The position numbers were made by a program, and so were the translations under genes. This document shows positions 34,147-44,560 of a stretch of 64,000 bases of DNA, piece by piece. Origin of the DNA: Tolypocladium sp. Sup5 PDA-1 (Eukaryota > Ascomycota > Sordariomycetes > Hypocreales > Ophiocordycipitaceae); assembly GCA_000750105.3 (NCBI GenBank), contig JPHH03000029.1, positions 310,001 through 374,000 of the forward strand. The letters are read 5' to 3'. Under the pieces are notes generated by a model, which searched no databases, was not told the DNA's origin, and was given only the letters and a program-made list of their open reading frames with translations. Position 1 is the first letter of the stretch. The number at the start of each line of letters is the position of its first letter.

Positions 34147-37100
34147 ATGCCTGATATTCGGTCGTTCTTTGCACCCAAGGGTGGTGCAGCCCCCAAGCCC
34201 ACCCCGGCCAAGAGTGCAGAGCCGACCAAGACCAAGCGGACGAGTACGCTTTACCAATCCAATCAACCCGGGACCCTGCTAACCAGCCACAGAGGGCCGC
34301 AAGGTTGTAGAAGATAGCGGAGATGATGAAGAAGCATTCGAGTACGTTTTATCAGCGACCCTGATGCAATCAATCATACGTCGTTCTGACCTCCAGCAGA
34401 CAAGCAAAGCCAGCGCCCAAGGCAGCACCGAAGAAGAAGCAAGCGTATGCCATTGGCACCCCCAAGATGTGGACGGGTATATCTGACTGTTCAATAGGAA
34501 CTCGGACCCAAAGGGCGTAGCGATATCTGCCGACGACTACTTTGCGTCAGCAAAGGACAGCAAGTCAATCAAGGACGCCACGCCCAAGAAGGCGGAAACC
34601 AAGGCTCCAGTCAAAGAAGAAGTTCCCGTGCGCTCCAGCCCGCGGACTAAGCAATCTGCACCCAAGGCACCAGCTCCAGTTCAGAACGGCACCCCCTCCA
34701 AGAAGAAGCCAATGTCGTCGTATAAGCAGCACAAGGCCGATGACGACGACGATGCGTACATGGAGGATGCGGACGAGGACGGAGACGACATACATGCAGC
34801 CAACATGAAAGGACGGAGTAAGCGCAAGAACGACGAGTACGTCGACGAAGAATCCGAGGACGAATTGCTTCCAAAACCCAAACGGATTGCTCCCCGAGGC
34901 CGCCCTTCCACTGCGAGCAAAGCCAACGATGAGCAGGCGAAGAGTGAGAAGACTGCATCTGCTGGCAAGAAGCGAAAGTCTCCGGCACAAGAATCAGACG
35001 AGGAAGAGGAAGAGGACCTTCCACGGAAGAAGCCCGCTGCGGCGAAACCACGGGCGCCGAGGACGAAGAAAGCGGACGAGCCCGAGGATGCCCAGATTCA
35101 GGATATCCTCGACAGTGTGGTAACAGTTCGCCCTCCGACCCCTCCCCCGAAGGACCCAAACGCAAAGTTTGACTGGAGGAAGGCTGCCGCCGGCGGAGGC
35201 AATGCAACAGCTCAGCCCATGGCGTCGGCGGACATACCGGACGGGCAGGAGGAGTGTCTCAGCGGACTTTCTTTCGTTTTCACTGGTGTTTTGCAGACCA
35301 TCGGACGTGATGAAGGGCAAGCGCTTGTCAAGCGATATGGTGGCAAGGTCACTGGCCAGCCAAGCAGCAAGACGAGCTTTGTCGTCCTCGGAGACGACGC
35401 TGGGCCCAGCAAACTGGCAAAGATCAAGTCGCATGGCATCAAGACCATCGACGAAAATGGACTCTTCGACCTCATTCGCAAGCTCCCTGCCTATGGTGGA
35501 TCCGGAAAGGGCGCCCAGAAGGCACAGGAGAAAAAAAAGGCCGAGGAAGACAAGGTGAAGCAGCAAGTGGCAGAGATGGAGGCAGAAGAGAAGGCAAAGA
35601 AGGCCGAAGCAGCAAAGGCAGCCAAGAAAGCCGCGGCCTCTCGAGGCGCCAGCGCAGCTGCACCAGCGCAGCCTGCGCAAGCACCCGCCCTGCTGCTGAC
35701 GTCGAAGTATGCGCCCACACAACTGAGCCACATCTGCGGCAACAAGGCCCAAGTTGAGAAGATCCAGACATGGCTCAGGAATTGGCCGAAATCGAAAAAG
35801 TACAACTTCCAGCGACGCGGGGCAGACGGTACAGGCGGCGAACGAGCCATCATCGTATCCGGTCCTCCAGGCATTGGCAAAACCACGGCCGCTCATTTGG
35901 CGGCCAAGCTGGAGGGCTATGACATTTTGGAGAGCAACGCCAGTGACACTAGAAGCAAGAGACTCGTCGAGGCCGGCGTAAGCGACGTCATGAACAACAC
36001 TTCGCTGCTGGGGTACTTTGCGGGTGACGGCAAGGCTGTGGATGCCTCAAGGAAGAAGCTTGTGCTCATCATGGACGAAGTTGACGGCATGTCTGCCGGC
36101 GATCGCGGTGGTGTCGGAGCATTGGCCAAGTTCTGCAGGAAGACAGAGGTTCCTCTAATCCTCATTTGCAACGAACGCAAGCTGCCGAAGATGAAGCCAT
36201 TCGACCACGTCGCCTTCGACATCAGATTCAACCGGCCGACAGTTGACCAAGTCAGATCTCGAATCATGACCATCTGCCACAGGGAAGGCCTGAAGCTCCC
36301 CCCGCCTGTTGTCGACGCGCTCATTGAGGGTAGCAACAAAGACATTCGACAGATCATCAACATGATTTCAACAGCCAAGCTCGACCAGAGCAGCATGAAT
36401 TTCGACCAAGGCAAGGCGATGACGAAAGCTTGGGAAAAGCATGTTGTTCTCAAGCCCTGGGACATTTGCCAGAAGATGTTGGCTGGTGGTCTGTTTGCAC
36501 CGGCCAGCAAGTCAACCCTGAACGACAAGATCGAACTGTACTTCAACGACCACGAATTCAGCTTCCTCATGATTCAGGAAAACTACCTGCGGACGAAGCC
36601 CATGGCATTGAACGGCAAAGGGTACACGAAGCGAGAGGAGAACCTCAAGGCGCTAGAGCTGTTTGACCAAGCCGCGGAGAGCATCAGCGATGGCGATCTA
36701 GTAGACCGCATGATCCACGGGCCGCAGCAACACTGGAGCTTGATGCCAACGCACGCCGTGTTTAGCACGGTTCGGCCAGCTAGCTTCATTGCTGGCCAGC
36801 TCATGGGATCCAACTTCACCTCTTGGCTCGGAAACTTTAGCAAAACTGGCAAGCTGGGCAGATACGTGCGAGAAATTCACTCTCACATGCGGCTCAAATC
36901 ATCTGGCGATCACAACGAGATTCGTCAGCAGTACATGCCAGTTCTTTGGAACCAACTCGTCAATCGGCTGCAAAACGAGGGCACTGATGCTGTTCCTGAT
37001 GTCATTGAGCTCATGGATAGCTACTTCCTCACCCGAGAAGACTTTGACGCCATCCAAGAGCTTGGTGTTGGACCAATGACCGACGAAAAGGTGCATATTG

Positions 37101-37500
37101 AGACGAAGGCCAAGGCCGCCTTTACGAGAACGTAAGTAATTGTGGATAGCCTTGCGCAAGGCCCCTGAACTAATTGACTTGCAGATACAACTCAATGAGC
37201 CACCCTCTGCCTTTCATGAAAGCGAGCAATGTTGTGGCACCGAAGATGCAAGCCAAAGAGGCGCCGGATCTGGAAGAAGCGATTGAGGAGGAAGACGAAG
37301 CAGACGTGGCCGAAGCGCCTGAGGTCGATGACGATGAAATTGACTTCAAGAAGGACAAGTACATCAAGCAGCCAAAGGCCAAGAAAGCCGGGAAGAAGGC
37401 AACGAAAACAGCCGCTGCGGATGAAGTTGAGGAAGATGACAAGCCCAAAGGACGTGGCAAGGCCAAATCAACCGCGGCAAAGGGAAAGGGGAAGAAATAA
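34147..37500 (+). CDS. rfc1: Replication factor C large subunit 1
   Basis: Large subunit of the PCNA clamp loader. Five exons: 34147-34243, 34293-34341, 34397-34444, 34498-37131 and 37185-37500; about 1047 aa, frame closed. The N-terminus MPDIRSFFAPKGG resembles the PCNA-interacting start of other Rfc1 proteins. A long disordered Lys/Glu-rich region follows, then a BRCT domain at about 316-396 (CLSGLSFVFTGVLQ through FVVLGDDAGPSKLAK), as required for 5'-phosphate DNA binding. The AAA+ module has Walker A GPPGIGKTT near residue 520 and Walker B VLIMDEVDGMSAGDRGG. The Rfc1-specific C-terminal domain (WSLMPTHAVFSTVRP..F) is followed by an acidic stretch and a Lys-rich tail. Exon 3 begins at a CAGCAG tandem acceptor (34397 or 34400), so one residue may vary. 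Confidence 0.96.
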
Positions 37501-38096
37501 GACTTGGGCAATTGCACTCCAAGCTGTGTGACCTGGCCACGAGATGGGATGGAAACACATTGTAGCAAATGTATCTTACTGTTGGCGGATCAACGCAGTT
37601 GGAGTTGATGGAGTAGCATTGATAGTTTGCGAAACGGTTCTGCTCGCCGACAAATGAAAGGCCGAAGGCTGCCATTGCAGTGCCAAGTTGGCATGAGAGA
37701 TGCTGCTTGGCCCATATAACCATGATACAAGAGGACCAAGTGCTCCTTGACAACCTGTATGATTCACAGCTGCCATGGCATCCTTGGTGCCTTGGTGCCT
37801 GGAACCTAGGGGACGGTTGGCTAGAAGTACTGCGCCAGCAGCCAACCCCCCTGAACAGCTGGCAGAGTTGTTGTTCACTGACGCGTGCTGCCAGTCACCG
37901 ATCACGTTATCCGGGGCCAGTATTTATTTATTTTCGAAACTTGCGTAAACAGCTGCACGCTTTCCACACCTTCACATTCCCACAACCACTCGAGCATCAA
38001 CCGCCACAACCACAACTGCAACTTGTCAACCATCGCAATCAGCAACCCATTCATCAGAGTCTGCCTACCAGATCCGGAGAGTTTGAGTAGTCGAAT
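37501..38096. promoter_or_regulatory. Intergenic, promoter of the gene at 38.1 kb
   Basis: 596 bases. An AT-rich element (TATTTATTTATTTTC, 37921-37935) lies about 165 bases before the next ATG, followed by a C/A-rich leader (CCACAACC repeats, 37975-38045) typical of fungal transcription start regions. Confidence 0.5.
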
Positions 38097-40888
38097 ATGC
38101 TGACAAAAGCGTTAGAGTTGACACGCGCGGCTGTGCGTGCTGTGCATTTTGACCAGACCAAAGACAGCAGAAACACGACCAGGCGAAGACGCTGGAGACG
38201 GTGGTCAGACTCGTCGCCGCAGATGAAGCTTCAGTCTGACGCCATGTTGCCATCGGCGTCAAAGGGCGAGGAGTCCAAGAAGAGAGGTGAGTTGTGTGCT
38301 GTTTCTTGTAATTCTTCGTCACGTTGCAAGGTGGTTTCTGACAAAACATAGAGCTTCCTCGCGTTCCTCTTCTCGTGCCCAAGTCGCTCAGGGCTGTTGC
38401 AGGTTTGTTTCTCTCCTGCCTCTCTGAAGGAATAAATACTGACGGTACTCCAGAGTCGCGACTGTTTGGCATCAAGGATGACGATGAAGCTGGACAGACC
38501 GACAAGCCCTCTACCCAGGTATCTGATGCTGGAGACCCTCGTATTGACTTCTTTTCGAGAAGCAAGGCCCTGGTCAGCAACGATGAGGTCAAAGAGGAGC
38601 ACCTTGGTCGTTCCGAGGTTCTCAATGGCACTCACAACGAGACTGTGACTTCGATTCTGGATGTTCAGCGCCCGGTGTCCGAAGCACTCCAGGGACGCGA
38701 GGTGCCCGACCACTACCCAGCCAAGGGCGAGGGTGGATCGGGACACTCGAGAGACACCGGCACTCAAACATCTGAAGACGACGTCATCGAATCTTCCGTC
38801 GCTCTTGACTACAATCCTTACCAGGCTTGTGGCCTTTCACAGAGTGCAAGTTACCCTGCTGGCCAGCTCTCGAGCAGTGGAGACTGGGAGGCAAGGCCGC
38901 GTCCTAAAGTTTTCGACCTGGTTGGATCGTATAGCACTCACAGCTCTAGAGAGCATTCGTCTAGAGAGTCTTCCCAGGGACCCGCCCCAAAGTCCGTGAG
39001 ATTTGCTGAGGAGCTCGAGTCTGAGATCCCCTCCGAGGCAGACGAGGATGAGGAAGGAGGCGATGACTATGATGAGCACGAAGAAGACTCTCGTGTTCCA
39101 GGCTGCTCCGAGCGCGAGGATTGCAAGGACTGGCGCGTGGCGAATTCGACGATTGCGGCATACAACGCCATGCACGGCTCTGGGACTCTGGAGGACTCGG
39201 ACTTGGTCCGCTGGGTAGAGCGCGGCGAGGGCAAGGCTGAGGGCGGCAACGAGCTGCTTCGTGGTCATGATCAGTAAGCTTTGACTCATCTTTTGTTTAT
39301 TTACTACTGTACTGATTTATCCCAGCTTGCTTGCGGACGAGTCCGGACCGGCCGAAGAACGAATCCCCGACCCAGACGCTCCTGGACGGAAGTCTGTCTT
39401 CAGCATTCCGCGTGCCCAGTATGACCACATCAGACTCGCCACTGGCTCGTCGTCGGAGAATAAGGGCACGGCCGCCGTCGGAATCCCAGACTACGTTGTG
39501 CGCGCCATCAAACGCCAGGCCCACCGAGAGGGCAAAGATGACATCGATGGTAAAGGCACTCTGCACCCCATCAAGAAACGGGCCACTGACACAACTTTGG
39601 AACGTGAAGATCTCTCTGGTCCGGAGTTCTAGAGTAGCCCGGATCATGAGCATGCGAAAACTTGGGAGGGTAAGTCTACACATGAGCTCCTGGCAAGAGG
39701 CTTTGACTGACTGAGGGACAGACAAATACGACGTCTCCGATGAGGAGGGAGACCCCAAGGATGTTCGCGTCTCTCCCTGCACGTTCCGACTCTGGGCTAC
39801 TGGCGTTGCCAACAGAGCGCAGAACGCTGGCCGGGATAAAGCCAAGGCTGAGGTGTGTTTCTTGCTCTGTTATCGTCAACTTTGTCAACCAGTGGCTAAC
39901 CTCTCGCAGGATCTTGGCCACCATGCTGCTTTCGAGAACCCGTATTTCCACAGAGAAGGAGAGCGATCGCCCCCTTGGGACGACGACCAGCCGGGTCAGC
40001 ATACCAAGTCTACTCAGGGCCGCCAGGCTTCCACCTCGGACGCTGAAGACGACAGCGCCATGTGGTCTGGCCCTCCTCCTATGATCCGAAATGGTTTCAA
40101 TTTCGGCCTTTGGCAGGAGCACATCGATGCTGCTGGTGTCCTCGAGAGCTGCCCTGCTCAGCAGGGAACCGAGGCAGACAGACGGCAGCTGGAAGGGGAG
40201 GCCCTTGGCCGTGTCGGTGAAGTCATTACTCTTACCGACGTAAGTGTCTTCCCCCCCTTCCTTTTTCACCACCATGCTGACACTTCATTCAAAGGACGAC
40301 GTTCGAGCCGCGCTCGCTTCCCCCGAGTCCCCTGACTACTTTGACGGCACCCCAGCCTCCGACATCGAGGAGGAACTGCGCCGTCGTTACCAGCGCCTCG
40401 AAAATGCCAAGAACTCGTGCAAACGGGCCACCAAGGGCAAGCGCCTTATCGAAGAGCGCATCGCCATCCGCGACCCGCAGATCCAGGAGGTCACCGCTGC
40501 CGTCGGCATTATCCAGGCGCGCGCGCTGCAGGAGCAGCAGATGCAGCACCAGGATAGACGTGAGCATCGCCGCCGCGAGGAGATCTGCCGGCACGTTGAG
40601 GAGCACCTCCGTGGCGTCGCGGCCAAGGCCGACGAGGTCGAGCGCGATGCGGACAAGCTGTGGGCCGAGCTGGGCGTGCTGGCCGACGTGGACGACCAGC
40701 TCGAGGACATGCTCAGGGAGATGGCCCTCGCCGTCGGCCTCACGGGGATCACTGAGCCGAACGAGATTGCGTATCGGATTGTGCGGATGAGCGAGGAGGG
40801 CGCTGACGAGGAAGACGCCTCGGACGAAGACGAGGATGACGACGAGGATGAGGTCGACGACTACGAGGATGTGTCCTCGATGTTTTGA
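38097..40888 (+). CDS. Large acidic protein of unknown function with C-terminal coiled coil
   Basis: I do not recognise the family. Exons by splice signals: 38097-38286, 38352-38402, 38454-39273, a fourth from 39326, then 39722-39852, 39910-40239 and 40295-40888. The first about 70 residues are basic (RRRRWRRWS), the middle is Ser/Glu-rich and looks disordered (KSVRFAEELESEIPSEADED is the most structured motif, KSVRF resembling a short docking site), then DNPxxxx-like segments FENPYFHREGERSPPWDDD and RNGFNFGLWQEHIDAAGVL, and finally about 120 residues of heptad-like charged helix (EEELRRRYQRLENAKNSCKR onward) before an acidic tail ending DDYEDVSSMF. The end of exon 4 is problematic: the strong GTAAGT donor at 39670 leaves an in-frame TAG at 39630-39632, while weaker phase-1 donors at 39550, 39604 or 39619 joined to 39722 give an open frame. 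Confidence 0.6.
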
Positions 40889-41519
40889 GTGGTTGGAGAG
40901 GCTGTTTCGGAAATGTACAAGCTCTGGGTTCGGATACTGGGAAGGGTTGCTCTGGTTTCGCTTTGTTTTGATGCTGCATACGAAGTACGAAGAGTCGAAG
41001 ATTGCCGCTTAATCATGTCTGGTATATTGCGGAGCTTGTTACTATAGCTCGCGCGTGTAACAAAAATAAACTGTATAATAATAATCCTCTGGTGCGCTGC
41101 GTAGACGTGATATCGGGTAGCTCTGAGTGGAAGATGACGACCAGGAGCGGTCGTCTGAGTCGGGGATTCCTTGGTTATAAGAGACATCACCGCGTGAAGC
41201 CAGCGGGTAGTAGGTGTGCCCAAAGAGGCACAGGGTGGTGATGAATTAGGAGTAAGTACGAATAGTCTCATCCGCCTCATCTTGGAGGAGCACCGTGATG
41301 CAAGCCATATGTACAGGTTATACACCCAGTCTTCAAACTCTTGTTGTCCGAGGATTTTCTTTTGGTTCACCCGCCATGCAAGAAAAATAGATTCCACCAT
41401 CGTGAGAGGAGCATTATACATCTGACCTAACGCCGGCCGCAAGATCCCGTAATAGTACACTCGCGTGTCGCCGTAGCGTTTCGTTCACGCGAGAAATCAA
41501 ATCGCCCGCAGCTGTCTGT
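40889..41519. other. Convergent intergenic region
   Basis: 631 bases between the 3' ends of the coiled-coil protein gene (+) and the GrpE gene (-). AT-rich near 41055-41090 (AATAAACTGTATAATAATAAT), plausible polyadenylation context; a TACGAAGTAC motif is at 40979-40988. Confidence 0.5.
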
Positions 41520-42324
41520 CTAGCTGTTCTTGACGACGCCGACCTTGGCGGCGCGCAGCACGCGGCCGTTGAGCTTGAAGCCCTTCTGCTGGACGTGGAA
41601 GACGGTGTTGTTCTCCTTGTCCGGCTGCGGGGCCATAAAGGTGGCCTCGTGCTCGTTGGGGTTGAACTTGTCGCCATCCGGGTCTAGCCGCTCCAGGCCG
41701 TGCTTGGCCAGGGTCTGCAGGAAAATCCTCTCCGTCATCTTGAGGCCCTCGTACAGGTTGACGAGGTCCTGGAGGTGCTCCGTCTTCTCAGGCGCATTGA
41801 GCTTCTCGGTCGGGACGGTGGTGAGGGCGCGGTCGAAGTTGTCGACGCTGTCGACAAGGTCCTTGGCGAACTTTTGGATGGCGAAGTCGCGGGCCGTCTT
41901 GACCTCGCGCTGCGTGCGGTCTTGCAGGTTGCGGAAGTCGGCGACGGTGCGCATGCACTTGTCCTGTTGCGAAATCGTGTCAGCAAGCATTCACGGCCAG
42001 ACGGCGCAGACATGAGGCCTGCCGAAGTTGGATGCGAACCTTCCACTCCTTGGCCTCGTTATCCTTGGCCTCGAGGGCCTTCTTCAGCTCTGACAGAGCA
42101 TCGGACTCGCCGCCCTCCTCCTTGGCTTCAGCCTTGTCCTTTGCGTCCTCGGCAGGCGCCTCCTTGGCGTCGCTGTACCACCGGGCCACGGCGGGCCGGG
42201 TCGCTCTCAACGAGAAGGTCGACGGCGCGGCCTGGAATTGCGGGCGCAGAAGAGGCTTGGAGGCCGCTAGCCGGGGCGCAGAGCGCAGAGCTCTGGAGGA
42301 GGTAGAGAGGGCTTGTCGCAGCAT
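41520..42324 (-). CDS. mge1: GrpE-type nucleotide exchange factor of mitochondrial Hsp70
   Basis: Releases ADP from mitochondrial Hsp70 (Ssc1) during protein import and folding in the matrix. Two exons, 42324-42040 and 41963-41520, 76 bp intron, 242 aa. Residues 1 to about 50 are an Arg/Ser/Ala-rich matrix-targeting presequence (MLRQALSTSSRALRSAPRL) ending near RWYSDAKEAP. An acidic/Lys linker leads into the long dimer helix (ALSELKKALEAKDNEAKEWK; then DKCMRTVADFRNLQDRTQRE, the GrpE hallmark) and the C-terminal beta-domain (NPNEHEATFMAPQPDKENNT; VFHVQQKGFKLNGRVLRAAK). An in-frame ATG 15 codons upstream (42369) exists, but MLRQ fits the family better. It is divergent from rpn6. Confidence 0.95.
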
Positions 42325-42793
42325 TGTGGGAGAGTATCTGGGGGAGGAGGGAGCAAGGAGGCTGTTCAATTCGTGATGCGCTGGGTGTAGGTATGAAGCT
42401 ATCGCGTGAGCAGCTTTGCTACGGATTAGAAGGCTCTAAAATTTCAATGCCGTATCCGGGAGGCCAGCAGGCGCGGATCAACGATGGCCCGGCAGGCAGC
42501 TACCTACGAGTTACAACGCATCATCCCGCCCCGATTTTCCGTAGGTACGAAGTACCTGCCGAAGTACCGTAGCTGGCTGGTGGCTGACGCGCTGTGTGTG
42601 GCTACCTGGAGAAGCACGAGGCGAGGCTGGAGCTCCCGTAGTCAGTTTGTTCACCACCATCTCCATCCATCCAACCCCGACGATAGCGACGACCTTGACT
42701 ATAACGGCACGCATCTCACTCGAGAACGGCCGTAGACAACGTCTCTCTTTGCCTCCTTGATCTCACCGCAAACACCCGCCGTCCCGAAGCAGA
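42325..42793. promoter_or_regulatory. Divergent promoter, mge1 (-) and rpn6 (+)
   Basis: 469 bases between the start codons of two protein-quality-control genes. Contains a TACGAAGTAC motif at 42546-42555 within GGTACGAAGTACC, a palindrome-like context, and a related GAAGTACC copy just after it. No perfect heat-shock element or proteasome PACE element (GGTGGCAAA) was seen. Confidence 0.5.
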
Positions 42794-44209
42794 ATGGCGG
42801 CCGGCGACTCGAGCCGGCTTCAAGAAGCCCAGAAGCTGGCCAAAACGGATTCCCGAAAGGCAGAGGCCATCTACAAGGACATCACCTCCAAAGCGCCTCA
42901 AGCAACGTCCGACGCCGCCACTCGAGAATATGAATCGGCCCTGATAAGCCTGGGCGAGCTGTACAGGGACGAGAAGTCGGTGCCCTTCTCCGCTGCATGT
43001 CGGCACTAAGGTCCGCATGAATATCAAGGCTGACTCTGCCCACAGGAAGACGCAAGACCTGGTAGACCTGGTGCGCGAGAGCCGTACGGTGTTTTCGTCT
43101 TTTGCAAAGGCAAAGTCGTCCAAGCTCGGTACGTTGCATGTCACGAAGCGCGCGCACTCTTTGAAGGCACGAGGGCTGGTCGACTGACATCCAGGGACAC
43201 AGTCCGACAACTACTCGACCTCTTCAAGGACATCCCCAACAGCACCGACACCGAAGTCTACATCACAAAAGACTGCATCGAATGGGCCACCGCCGAGCGC
43301 CGCGCCTTCCAGCGTCAGGACCTCGAGGTCCGCCTCGTCGCCCTCTACATGACCAAGCAGTCCTACTACGACGCCCTCACCCTCATCAACGGCCTGCTGC
43401 GCGAGCTCAAGCGCCTCGACGACAAGCTCCGCCTCGTCGAGGTCCAGCTCCTCGAGTCCAGAGTTTACCACGCCCTCGGCAACATCCCCAAGGCCCGCGC
43501 CGCCCTGACGACGGCGCGGACGAGCGCCGCCAGCGTCTACACGCCGCCCATGCTGCAGGCGAACCTTGACATGCAGAGCGGCATGCTCCACGCCGAGGAC
43601 AAGGACTTCAACACGGCCTTTTCCTACTTCATCGAGGCGCTCGACGGCTACCACAGCCTCGACGAGAGCGTCAAGGCCCAGGCCGCGCTGCAGTACATGC
43701 TGCTCTGCAAGATCATGCTGAACCTGGTCGACGACGTCAACCAGCTCATGGCCTCGAAGCAGGCCGTCAAGTACGCGGGAAAGAACCTCGAGGCCATGAA
43801 GGCCATCGCCCGCGCGCACTCGAACCGCTCCCTCGAGGAGTACGAGCTCGCCCTGTCGTCGTACCGCTACGAGCTCGGCAGCGACGCCTTTATCCGCAAC
43901 CACCTGCGCCGCCTCTACGACGCCATGCTCGAGCAGAACCTCATCAAGGTCATTGAGCCCTTTTCGCGCGTCGAGATCGACCACATCGCCAAGATGGTCG
44001 GCCTCGACACCCAGCAGGTCGAGCGCAAGCTGTCGCAGATGATCCTCGACAAGGTCATCATCGGCGTCCTGGACCAGGGTGCCGGCTGCCTCATCATCTT
44101 TGACGAGACGCAGCGGGACGAGTCGTACGACGCGGCGCTGGCGACGATTGACAAACTGAGCAGCGTCGTGGACGTCTTGTACACGAACCAGGCGTCCATG
44201 CTGGAGTAG
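42794..44209 (+). CDS. rpn6: 26S proteasome regulatory lid subunit Rpn6
   Basis: PCI-domain subunit of the proteasome lid (human PSMD11) that braces the 19S particle on the 20S core. Exons: 42794-42975, 43046-43128 and 43203-44209; 423 aa, normal length. The N-terminal helical solenoid begins SSRLQEAQKLAKTDSRKAEA, with RTVFSSFAKAKSSKLVRQLL and CIEWATAERRAFQRQDLEVR as family signatures. The PCI domain runs to HIAKMVGLDTQQVERKLSQM and the long C-terminal helix. The first intron has a weak donor (GTCGGT), but the phase, the GGCTGAC branch point and the resulting sequence RDEKKTQDLVDLV support it. Codon use in exon 3 is strikingly GC-rich at third positions, giving a 408-codon antisense open frame that is an artefact. 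Confidence 0.95.
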
Positions 44210-44560
44210 ACGGCGCCGGGAAGGGGGAGGGGGCAGAGGCTTGCATTGTAAGATGTCACGGTAGACAAGGCGTTCAAGAAGGACTCGCCCAAGCTTTGGG
44301 CCTGCAAAGGCATTGTGTACGTGATGTTGTTGTACCTTGTTTTCAAAACTCGTCTGTTGTGTGTGTGTGTGTGTGTCTCGAAAAGCACTCGATAAACGAC
44401 AATACGGAGGTGGTATCTCTGAAGCCAAACCCATCACAACCCATCAACCAAAACAAACGCCCACGCATGCAGCCCTGTGCTGTGCTGTGTCCAGCGTAGC
44501 ACATACTCAAATACAAATACAGGGGCCCGCTCAAAAAAATATACATAATCGTCGTCGTCA
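44210..44560. other. Convergent 3' flanks with a GT microsatellite
   Basis: 351 bases between the 3' ends of rpn6 (+) and the AT-hook gene (-). Contains about ten GT units (44358-44377) and AT-rich strings (AAAAAAATATACATAATC, 44534-44551) suitable for 3' end formation. Confidence 0.55.

Noticed and set aside
39630..39632. In-frame TAG considered as proof of a pseudogene
   Set aside because: Canonical GT-AG splicing from weaker upstream donors removes it with the frame intact, so a functional gene remains the simpler reading.
43211..44437. 408-codon open frame on the minus strand
   Set aside because: Antisense to rpn6 exon 3, Leu/Val/Asp/Glu repetitive composition, no domain.
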